A DNA stretch of 64,000 nt from Halictus rubicundus (GCF_050948215.1 NW_027488567.1:558001-622000); one strand, 5' to 3'; shown: positions 54,541-64,000, counted from the first letter of the stretch. Translations and numbers: made by a program. The notes: generated from the letters alone by a model not told the origin.

Positions 54541-56950
54541 CTCTATAATATCGTATCCTGTATCCTATCGCATCCTCTATCCTATACAATCCTCTATTCT
54601 ATCCTATCCTCTATCCTGTCCTATCCTCTATCCTATCCAATCCTCTACCGTCTCCTATCCTGTATCCGATCCAATCCCCTATCCTCTATCCTATCCTATT
54701 ATCTATCCTATCCTCTATCGTATCGTATCCTCTATCCTATCCTATCCTCTATCTTCTCCTATCCTCGATCCTATCCTATCCTCAACCCTATCCTATCCTC
54801 AATTCTATCGTATACTCCATCCTATCCTATCCGCTATCCTATCCTATCCTCTATCCTATAATATCCTCTATCCTATCCAATACTCTATCCTATCCTCTAT
54901 CCTATCCTCTATCGTATCCTATCCTCTATCCTATCCTATCCTCTATCCTATCCTATCCTCCATCCTATCCCATCCTCTATCCTATCCTATCCCCTATCCT
55001 ATCCTATCCACCATCCTATCCTATCCTCTATCCTATCCTATCCTCTATCCTATCCAATCCTATATCCTATCCTCTATCCTATCCTATCCTCCATCCTATC
55101 CTATCCTCTATCCTATAATATCATCTATCCTATCCTATCCTCTATCCTATCCTATCCTCTATCGTCTCCTATCCTCTATGCTATCCAATCCCCTATGTTA
55201 TCCTCTATCCTATCCTATCCTCTATAATATCCTATCCTCTATCCTATCCTATCCTCTGTCCTATAATATCCTCTATCCTATCCTATCCTCTATCCTATCC
55301 TATCCTCTATCCTATCCTATCCTCTATCTTGTCCTATCCTCCATCCTATTATATCCTCTATCCTATAACATCATCTATCCTATCCTATCCTCTATCCTAT
55401 CCTATCCTCTATCCTATCCTATCCTCTATCCTATCCTATCCTCTATCCTATCCTCTATCCTATCCTCTATCCTATCCTCTATCCTATCCTATCCTCTATC
55501 CTATCCTATCCTGTATCCTATCGTATCCTCTATACTATCCTATCCTCTATCCTATCCGATCTTCTATCCTATCCTATCCTCTATCCTATCCTATCCTCTG
55601 TCCTATCCTATCCTCTATCCTATCCTATCCTCTATCCTATCCTATCCTCTACCCTATCCTCTATCCTATCCTCTATCCTATCCTATCCTCCATAATATCG
55701 TATCCTCTATAATATCGTATCCTGTATCCTATCCTGTCCTCTTTCCTATCCTATACTATATCCTATCATATCCTCTATCCCATCCTATCCTCTATCCTAT
55801 CCAATCCTCTATCCTATCCTATCCTCTATCGTCTCCTATCCTCTACGATATCCAATCCCCTATGTTATCCTCTATCCTATCCTATCCTCTATCCTATCCT
55901 ATCCTCTATCCTATCCGATCCTCTATCCTATCCTATCCTCTATCCTATCCTATTCTCTATCCTATCCTATCCTATATCCTATCCTATCCTCTATCCTATC
56001 CTCTATCCTATCCTCTATCCTATCCTGTCCTCCATAATATCGTATCCTCTATAATATCGTATCCTGTATCCTATCCTGTCCTCTTTCCTATCCTATACTA
56101 TATCCTATCATATCCTCTATCCCATCCTATCCTCTATCCTATCCAATCCTCTATCCTATCCTATCCTCTATCGTCTCCTATCCTCTACGATATCCAATCC
56201 CCTATGTTATCCTCTATCCTATCCTATCCTCTATCCTATCCTATCCTCTATCCTATCCGATCCTCTATCCTATCCTATCCCCTATCCTATCCTATTCTCT
56301 ATCCTATCCTATCCTATATCCTATCCTATCCTCTATCCTATCCTCTATCCTAACCTCTATCCTATCCTATCCTCCATAATATCCTATCCTCTATAATATC
56401 CTATCGTCTATCCCATCCTATCCTCTATCCTATCCAATCCTCTATCCTATCCTATCCTCTATCGTCTCCTATCCTCTACGCTATCCAATCCCCTATGTTA
56501 TCCTCTATCCTATCCTATCCTCTATAATATCCTATCCTGTATACTATCCCATCCTCTGTCCTATCCTATCCTCTATCCTATCCTATCCTCTATCCTATCC
56601 TATCCTCTATACTATCCTATCCTCTGTCCTATCCTATCCTCTATCCTATCCTATCCTCTATCCTATCCTATCCTCTATCCTATCCTATCTTCTATCCTAT
56701 CCTCTACCCTATCCTATCCTCTATCCTATCCTATCCTGTATCCTATCCTATCCTCTATACTATCCTATCCACTATCCTATCCGATCTTCTATCCTATCCT
56801 ATCCTCTATCCTATCCTATCCTCTGTCCTATCCTATCCTCTATCCTATCCTATCCTCTATCCTATCCTATCCTCTATCCTATCCTATCCTCTATCCTATC
56901 CTATCCTCTATCCTATCCTATCCTTTTTCCTATCCTATCCTCTATCCTAT
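54541..56950. repeat. Second copy of the 4631-bp duplication
   Basis: This repeats 49.91-52.31 kb: class B modules (TATCGCATCC at 54569, CTACCGTCTCC, CTCGATCC, CTCAACCC, TATCCACCATCC near 55005), then CCAATCCTATATCC near 55056, CTATGCTATCC (core ATG 55178), TCTTGTCC near 55325, the 342-bp doublet, CTACGCTATCC and CCTTTTTCC at 56922. I noted the T to A change near 56352; other parts compared look the same. After CCTTTTTCC this copy continues in class C, unlike the first. Confidence 0.82.
55692..56375. repeat. 342-bp doublet, occurrence 7
   Basis: Unit starts are at 55692 and 56034, with core ATGs at 55862 and 56204. It shares CCTGTCCTCC and TATCCCCTATCC with occurrence 6, 4631 bp to the left, and differs by a T to A change near 56352 (CTAACCTC) that creates a stop in the open frame. 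Confidence 0.88.
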
Positions 56951-58490
56951 CCTATCCTCTATCCTATCCTATCCTCTATCCTATCCTATCATCCATCCTA
57001 TCCCATCCTCTATCCTATCCTATCCTCTATCCTATCCTATCCTCTATCCTACCCTATCCTTTATCCTATCCTATCCTCTATCCTATCCTATCCTCTATAA
57101 TATCGTATCCTGTATCCTATCTTATCCTTTGTCCTATCCTATCCTCAATCCTATCCTATCCTCTATCCTATCGCATCCTCTATCCTATCCAATCCTCTAT
57201 CCTATCCTATCCTCTATCCTATCCTATCCTCTATCCTATCCTATCCTCTATCCTATCCTATCCTCTATAATATCGTATCCTCTATAATATCGTATCCTGT
57301 GTCCTATCCTGTCCTCTTTCCTATCCTATCCTCAATCCAATCCTATCCTCTATCCTATCCTATCTTCTTTCCTATCCAATCCTCTATCCTATCCTATCCT
57401 CTATCCTATCCTATCCTCTATCCTATCCTATCCTCTATCCTATCCTATCCTGTATCCTATCCTATCCTATCCTCTATCCTATCCTATCCTCTATCCTATC
57501 CGATCCTCTATCCTATCCTATCCTCTATCCTATCCTATCCTCTATCCTATCCTATCCTATATCCTATCCTATCCTCTATCCAATCCTCTATCCTATCCTC
57601 TATCCTATCCTATCCTCCATAATATCGTATCCTCTATAATATCGTATCCTGTATCCTATCCTGTCCTCTTTCCTATCCTATACTATATCCTATCATATCC
57701 TCTATACCATCCTATCCTCTATCCTATCCAATCCTCTATCCTATCCTATCCTCTATCGTCTCCTATCCTCTACGATATCCAATCCCCTATGTTATCCTCT
57801 ATCCTATCCTATCCTCTATCCTATCCTATCCTGTATACTATCCTATCCTCTGTCCAATCCTATCCTCTATCCTATCCTATCCTCTATCCTATCCTATCCT
57901 CTATACTATCCTATCCTCTGTCCTATCCTATCCTCTATCCTATCCTATCCTCTATCCTATCCTATCCTCTATCCTATCCTATCTTCTATCCTATCCTCTA
58001 TCCTATCCTATCCTCTATCCTATCCTATCCTGTATCCTCTCCTATCCTCTATACTATCCTATCCTCTATCCTATCCGATCTTCTATCCTATCCTATCCTC
58101 TATCCTATCCTATCCTCTGTCCTATCCTATCCTCTATCCTATCCTATCCTCTATCCTATCCTATCCTCTATCCTATCCTATCCTCTATCCTATCCTATCC
58201 TTTATCCTATCCTATGCTGTATCCTATCCCATCAACTATCCTATCCTATCCTCTATCCTATCCTATCCTATCAACTATCCTATCCTATCCTCTATCCTAT
58301 CCTATCCTCTATCCTATCCTATCCTCTCTCCTATCCTATCCTCTATCCTATCCTATCCTCTATCCTATCCTATCCTCTATCCTATCCTATCCTCTATAAT
58401 ATCGTATCCTGTCCTCTTTCCTATCCTATCCTCTATCCTATCCTATCCTCTATCCTATCCTATTCTCTATCCTATCCTATCCTCAATTCT
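56951..58490. repeat. Class C segment shared with 34.9-36.24 kb
   Basis: The GTGTCCTATCCTG variant at 57299, TATCTTCTTTCC near 57361, CTACGATATCC with core ATG 57789, and GCTGTATCCTATCCCATC with CAACTATCC at 58214 follow the order of the class C unit ending at 36.24 kb. The offset is 22427 bp at the core ATG, 22262 bp at GCTGTATCC and 22250 bp at TTCCTATGC. The last step of 12 bp is a missing GTATCCTATCCT near 58408. The left end continues the TTTGTCC and TATCGCATCC modules of class C. Confidence 0.78.
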
Positions 58491-60000
58491 TTCCTATGCT
58501 CTATCATCTGCTCTATCCTCTCCTATCCTCAATCCTATCCAATCCTCTATCCGATCCTATCCTCTATCCTATGCAATCGTATATCCTATCCTCTATCCTC
58601 TCCTATCCTCCATCCTATCCTATCCTCCATCCTATCCTATCCTCTATCCTATAATATCATCTATCCTATCCTATCCTCTATCGTCTCCTATCCTCTATGC
58701 TATCCAATCCCCTATGTTATCCTCTATAGTATCCTATCCTCTATCCTATCCTATCCTCTGTCCTATCCTATCCTCTATCCTATCCTATCCTCTATCCTCT
58801 CCTATCCTCAATCCTATCCTATCCTCTATCCGATCCTATCCTCTATCCTATCCAATCCTATATCCTATCCTCTATCCTATCCTATCCTCCATCCTATCCT
58901 ATCCTCTATCCTATAATATCATCTATCCTATCCTATCCTCTATCGTCTCCTATCCTCTATGCTATCCAATCCCCTATGTTATCCTCTATCCTATCCTATC
59001 CTCTATAATATCCTTTCCTCTATCCTATCCTCTCCTCTGTCCTGTCCTATCCTCTATCCTATCCTATCCTCTATCCTATCCTATCCTCTATCCTATCCTA
59101 TCCTCTATCCTTTGGTATCCTCTATCCTATCCAATCCTCTATCCTATCCTATCCTCTATCCTATCCTATCCTCTATCCTATCCTATCCTATCCTCTATCC
59201 TATCCTATCCTCTATACTATCCTATCCTCTATCCTATCCTATCCTCAATTCTTTCCTATGCTCTATCATCTGCTTTATCCTCTCCTATCCTCAATCCTAT
59301 CCTATCTTCTATCCGATCCTATCCTCTATCCTATCCAATCCTATATCCTATCCTCTATCCTATCATATCATCTATCCTATCCTATCCTCTATCGTCTCCT
59401 ATCCTCTATGCTATCCAATCCCCTATGTTATCCTCTATCCTATCCAATCCTCTACCGTCTCCTATCCTGTATCCGATCCAATCCCCTATCCTCTATCCTA
59501 TCCTATTCTCTATCCTATCCTCTATCGTATCCTATCCTCTATCTTCTCCTATCCTCTATCCTATCCTATCCTCTATAATATCGTATCCTCTATAATATCG
59601 TATCCCGTATCCTATCCTGTCCTCTTTCCTATCCTATTCTCAATCCTATCCTATCCTCTATTCTTTGGTGTTCTCTATCCTATCCAATCCTCTATCCTAT
59701 CCTATCCTCTATCCTATCCTATCCTCTATCCTATCCTATCCTCTATTATATCCTATCCTCTATCCTATCTTATCCTCTATCCTATCCTAACCTCCATCCT
59801 ATCCTATCTCTATCCTATCCTATCCTCCATCCTATCCTATCCTCTATCCTATAATATCATCTATCCTATCCTATTCTCTATCCTATCCTATATTCTATCC
59901 TATCCTATCTTCAATTCTTTCCTATGCTCTATCATCTGCTCTATCCTCTCCTATCCTCAATCCTATCCTATCCTCTATCCGATCCTATCCTCTATCCTAT
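58491..60000. repeat. Class A block with the TTTGGT elements, second copy
   Basis: TTCCTATGCTCTATCATC at 58491 opens a class A segment matching the insert at 36.24 kb. It then runs into a second copy of 52.35-53.55 kb: TTTGGTATCC near 59111, TATGCTCTATCATCTGCTT near 59258 and TTTGGTGTTC at 59664. A 34-bp (two-monomer) insertion near 59.2 kb changes the offset from 6418 to 6452 bp. A 1-bp deletion of C near 59808 (CCTATCTCTATCC) then makes it 6451 bp. The single-base deletion is one of the few length changes not made of whole pentamers or monomers. Confidence 0.82.
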
Positions 60001-61385
60001 CCAATCCTATATCCTATCCTCTATCCTATCCTATCCTCCATCCTATCCTATCCTCTATCCTATAATATCATCTATCCTATCCTATCCTCTATCCTATCCT
60101 ATCCTCTATCGTCTCCTATCCTCTATGCTATCCAATCCCCTATGTTATCCTCTATCCTATCCTATCCTCTATAATATCCTATCCTCTATCCTATCCTATC
60201 CTCTGTCCTATAATATCCTCTATCCTATCCTATCCTCTATCCTATCCTATCCTCTATCTTGTCCTATCCTCCATCCTATTATATCCTCTATCCTATAACA
60301 TCATCTATCCTATCCTATCCTCTATCCTATCCTATCCTCTATCCTATCCTATCCTCTATCCTATCCTATCCTCTATCCTATCCTATCCTCTATCCTATCC
60401 TATCCTCTATCCTATCCTCTATCCTATCCTCTATCCTATCCTATCCTCTATCCTATCCTATCCTGTATCCTATCGTATCCTCTATACTATCCTATCCTCT
60501 ATCCTATCCGATCTTCTATCCTATCCTATCCTCTATCCTATCCTATCCTCTGTCCTATCCTATCCTCTATCCTATCCTATCCTCTATCCTATCCTATCCT
60601 CTACCCTATCCTCTCCTCTATCCTATCCTATCCTCTATCCTATCCTATCCTTTATCCTATCCTATCCTCTATCCTATCCTATCCTCTATAATATCGTATC
60701 CTGTATCATATCGCATCCTCTATCCTATACAATCCTCTATCCTATCCTATCCTCTATCCTATCCTATCCTCTATCCTATCCAATCCTCTACCGTCTCCTA
60801 TCCTGTATCCGATCCCATCCCCTATCCTCTATCCTATCCTATTATCTATCCTATCCTCTATCCTATCCTATCCTCTGTCCTATCCTATCCTCTATCCTAT
60901 CCTATCCTCTATCCTATCCTATCCTCTATCCTATCCTATCCTCTATCCTGTCCTATCCTCTATCCTATCCAATCCTCTACCGTCTCCTATCCTGTATCCG
61001 ATCCAATCCCCTATCCTCTATCCTATCCTATTATCTATCCTATCCTCTATCGTATCGTATCCTCTATCCTATCCTATCCTCTATCTTCTTCTATCCTCGA
61101 TCCTATCCTATCCTCAATTCTATCGTATACTCCATCCTATCCTATCCGCTTTCCTATCCTATCCTCTATCCTATAATATCCTCTATCCTATCCAATACTC
61201 TATCCTATCCTCTATCCTATCCTCTATCGTATCCTATCCTCTATCCTATCCTATCCTCTATCCTATCCTATCCTCTATCCTATCCTATCCTCCATCCTAT
61301 CCCATCCTCTATCCTATCCTATCCTCTATCCTATCCTATCCACCATCCTATCCTATCCTCTATCCTATCCTATCCTCTATCCTAT
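60001..61385. repeat. 1385-bp tandem unit, first copy
   Basis: The unit starts at CCAATCCTATATCC (60001), which recurs at 61386. It holds CTATGCTATCC near 60124, TCTTGTCC near 60255, GATCTTCTATCC near 60508, TATCGCATCC near 60711, two CTACCGTCTCC elements, CTCGATCC and TATCCACCATCC. CTACCGTCTCC before CTGTATCCGATCCAATCC lies 1504 bp from its partner in the second copy instead of 1385. This copy therefore lacks 119 bp near 60.94 kb, exactly seven monomers. Confidence 0.82.
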
Positions 61386-62870
61386 CCAATCCTATATCCT
61401 ATCCTCTATCCTATCCTATCCTCCATCCTATCCTATCCTCTATCCTATAATATCATCTATCCTATCCTATCCTCTATCCTATCCTATCCTCTATCGTCTC
61501 CTATCCTCTATGCTATCCAATCCCCTATGTTATCCTCTATCCTATCCTATCCTCTATAATATCCTATCCTCTATCCTATCCTATCCTCTGTCCTATAATA
61601 TCCTCTATCCTATCCTATCCTCTATCCTATCCTATCCTCTATCTTGTCCTATCCTCCATCCTATTATATCCTCTATCCTATAACATCATCTATCCTATCC
61701 TATTCTCTATCCTATCCTATCCTCTATCCTATCCTATCCTCTATCCTATCCTATCCTCTATCCTATCCTATCCTCTATCCTATCCTCTATCCTATCCTCT
61801 ATCCTATCCTATCCTCTATCCTATCCTATCCTGTATCCTATCGTATCCTCTATACTATCCTATCCTCTATCCTATCCGATCTTCTATCCTATCCTATCCT
61901 CTATCCTATCCTATCCTCTGTCCTATCCTATCCTCTATCCTATCCTATCCTCTATCCTATCCTATCCTCTACCCTATCCTATCCTCTATCCTATCCTATC
62001 CTCTATCCTATCCTATCCTTTATCCTATCCTATCCTCTATCCTATCCTATCCTCTATAATATCGTATCCTGTATCATATCGCATCCTCTATCCTATACAA
62101 TCCTCTATCCTATCCTATCCTCTATCCTATCCTATCCTCTATCCTATCCAATCCTCTACCGTCTCCTATCCTGTATCCGATCCCATCCCCTATCCTCTAT
62201 CCTATCCTATTATCTATCCTATCCTCTATCCTATCCTATCCTCTGTCCTATCCTATCCTCTATCCTATCCTATCCTCTATCCTATCCTATCCTCTATCCT
62301 ATCCTATCCTCTATCCTATCCTATCCTCTATCCTATCCTATCCTTTATCCTATCCTATCCTCTATCCTATCCTATCCTCTATAATATCGTATCCTGTATC
62401 CTATCGCATCCTCTATCCTATACAATCCTCTATCCTATCCTATCCTCTATCCTGTCCTATCCTCTATCCTATCCAATCCTCTACCGTCTCCTATCCTGTA
62501 TCCGATCCAATCCCCTATCCTCTATCCTATCCTATTATCTATCCTATCCTCTATCGTATCGTATCCTCTATCCTATCCTATCCTTTATCTTCTCCTATCC
62601 TCGATCCTATCCTATCCTCAACCCTATCCTATCCTCAATTCTATTGTATACTCCATCCTATCCTATCCGCTATCCTATCCTATCCTCTATCCTATAATAT
62701 CCTCTATCCTATCCAATACTCTATCCTATCCTCTATCCTATCCTCTATCGTATCCTATCCTCTATCCTATCCTATCCTCTATCCTATCCTATCCTCTATC
62801 CTATCCTATCCTCCATCCTATCCAATCCTCTATCCTATCCTCTATCCTATCCTCTCCACCATCCTATCCT
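61386..62870. repeat. 1385-bp tandem unit, second copy (119 bp longer)
   Basis: This is the second copy of the unit, with TCTTGTCC near 61640, TATCGCATCC near 62078 and 62403, CTACCGTCTCC near 62155 and 62481, CTCGATCC near 62600 and TATCCACC-type sequence near 62855 (here CTCTCCACCATCC). It keeps the 119 bp missing from the first copy, and its TATTGTATACTCC near 62643 is a private C to T change from TATCGTATACTCC. It closely follows the 24.24-25.5 kb part of class B. Confidence 0.8.
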
Positions 62871-64000
62871 ATCCTCTATCCTATCCTATCCTCTATCCTA
62901 TCCTATCCTCTATCCTATTCTGTCCTCTTTCCAATCCTATCATCAATCCTATCCTATACTCTATCCTATCCAATCCCCTATGTTATCCCCTATCCTATCC
63001 TATCCTCTATAATATCGTATCCTCTATCATATCCTATCCTCTTTCCTATAATATCATCTATCCTATCCTATCCTCCATCCTATCCTATCCGCTATCCTAT
63101 CCTATCCTCTATCCTATAATATCCTCTATCCTATCCAATACTCTATCCTATCCTCTATACTATCCTCTATCGTATCCTATCCTCTATCCTATCCTATCCT
63201 CTATCCTATCCTATCCTCTATCCTATCCTATCCTCCATCCTATCCCATCCTCTATCCTATTCTATCCTCTATCCTATCCTATCCTCTATCCTATCCTATC
63301 CTCTATCCTATCCTATCCTCTATCCTATCCTATACTCTATCCCATCCTATCCTCTATCCTACCCTATCCTTTATCCTATCCTATCCTCTATCCTATCCTC
63401 TATAATATCGTATCCTGTATCCTATCTTATCCTTTGTCCTATCCTATCCTCAATCCTATCCTATCCTCTATCCTATCGCATCCTCTATCCTATCCAATCC
63501 TCTATAATATCGTATCCTCTATAATATCGTATCCTGTATCCTATCCTGTCCTCTTTCCTATCCTATCCTCAATCCAATCCTATCCTCTATCCTATCGTAT
63601 CCTCTATCCTATCCTATCTTCTTTCCTATCCTATCCTCTATCCTATCCTATCCTCTATCCTATCCTATCCTCTATCCTATCCTATCCTCTATCCTATCCT
63701 ATCCTCTATCCTATCCTATCCTCTATCCTATCCAATCCTCTATCCTATCCTATCCTCTATCGTCTCCTATCCTCTACGCTATCCAATCCCCTATGTTATC
63801 CTCTATCCTATCCTATCCTCTATAATATCCTATCCTGTATACTATCCTATCCTCTGTCCTATCCTATCCTCTATCCTATCCTATCCTCTATAATATCGTA
63901 TCCTGTATCCTATCGCATCCTCTATCCTATCCTATCCTCTATCCTATCCTATCCTCCATCCTATCCCATCATCTATCCTATCCTATCCTCTATCCTATCC
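62871..64000. repeat. Class B to class C transition at the window end
   Basis: TTTCCAATCC, TATCATCAATCC, TATCCGCTATCC and CCAATACTC near 62.93-63.14 kb repeat the class B order of 25.68-25.9 kb. From about 63.41 kb the class C order begins: TTTGTCC, TATCGCATCC, the double AATATCG element, TCCTGTCCTCTTTCC near 63543, TATCTTCTTTCC near 63616 and CTACGCTATCC near 63773. The array is still running at the last base. Confidence 0.8.

Larger units (their letters stand above)
1..64000. repeat. 17-bp satellite array filling the window
   Basis: Every stretch is built from the monomer CTATCCTATCCTATCCT, that is three CTATC pentamers plus a CT dinucleotide, with 12-bp and 22-bp versions holding two or four pentamers. 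The consensus has 7 C, 7 T, 3 A and no G, so the + strand is pyrimidine-rich; G occurs only in variant monomers such as CTGTCC, ATCGTATCC, ATGGTCTCC and ATGTTATCC. No stretch of a few hundred bases departs from this pattern, and both window ends lie inside the array, so its true size is unknown. Nothing in the sequence suggests a promoter, exon, tRNA, rRNA, transposase or terminal repeat. Such arrays are typical of eukaryotic heterochromatin; that location is inference. I do not recognise it as a named satellite family. Confidence 0.97.

Noticed and set aside
1..64000. Genes on the - strand
   Set aside because: The reverse complement has TAG three times per monomer and is closed in all frames within about 51 bp wherever consensus monomers occur.
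1..64000. CRISPR array
   Set aside because: Repeats are contiguous, with no unique spacers of constant length, no leader and no cas genes.
1..64000. Telomeric repeat tract
   Set aside because: The G-strand unit GGATA(G) with a 17-bp period does not match TTAGGG, TTAGG, TTTAGGG or other telomere repeats known to me, and higher-order structure this complex is not typical of telomere ends.
1..64000. Gene for a repetitive structural protein (silk-, adhesive- or antifreeze-like)
   Set aside because: A real repetitive protein gene keeps frame, with repeat lengths in multiples of three. Here the monomer is 17 bp, indels of 5, 17 and 34 bp are common and no frame is favoured.
1..64000. tRNA, rRNA, hairpin terminators or other structured RNA genes
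   Set aside because: The + strand is almost free of G, so stable intrastrand stems are hardly possible, and no conserved RNA motif is visible.
1..64000. Bkm-type GATA/GACA sex-chromosome repeat
   Set aside because: The unit is GGATA with an AG interruption every third copy, not (GATA)n or (GACA)n.

Overview
The whole window is one satellite/minisatellite array. I find no gene that I can support, no RNA gene, no recognisable transposon and no unique single-copy DNA. The basic unit is a 17-bp monomer, CTATCCTATCCTATCCT: three CTATC pentamers followed by a CT dinucleotide. 12-bp (two-pentamer) and 22-bp (four-pentamer) forms are mixed in, as are point-variant monomers. The consensus has no G on the + strand, so the strands are extremely asymmetric. 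An array of this size and layering points to constitutive heterochromatin (pericentromeric, subtelomeric or sex-chromosome-like) of a eukaryote. The sequence does not let me name the species.

The array has several layers. Pentamers build the 17-mer; 17-mers and variants build complex units of about 0.1 to 3.7 kb; those units have been duplicated in tandem, at a distance and nested. Offsets between copies mostly change in steps of 5, 17, 34, 51 or 119 bp, meaning whole pentamers or whole monomers.

Layout. Region I (about 1-24.18 kb) holds class A blocks, marked by CATCAACTATCC, CTATGGTCTCC and ATAATGTCGT. It shows periods or offsets near 2.21-2.34 kb, 3.72 kb, 1.86 kb, 10.55 kb, 11.60 kb and 12.4 kb. 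Region II (about 24.18-29.86 kb) is class B, marked by TATCCACCATCC, CTCGATCC and TATCGCATCC, with small tandem duplications of 308 and 119 bp. Region III (about 29.86-50.4 kb) is class C, marked by TATCTTCTTTCC, CTACGATATCC and CCTTTTTCC. It has a 3.18-kb tandem repeat, a characteristic 342-bp doublet, and 1.66-, 2.44- and 7.43-kb duplications; a class A insert lies at 36.24-36.78 kb. Region IV (about 50.4-64 kb) is a mosaic of A, B and C blocks with 4.63-, 6.45- and 1.385-kb offsets. It includes a segment matching 3.5-4.1 kb almost 50 kb away.

Many long open frames run on the + strand, up to 616 codons. They follow from the monomer: it contains no AA, AG or GA and so no stop codon, and 17 is not a multiple of 3, so all three frames read the same 17-residue Ile/Leu/Ser/Tyr/Pro cycle. 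The - strand carries TAG three times per monomer and stays closed. I therefore annotate repeats only. Block boundaries are read by eye and may be off by tens of bases; offsets tied to a named landmark are exact counts.
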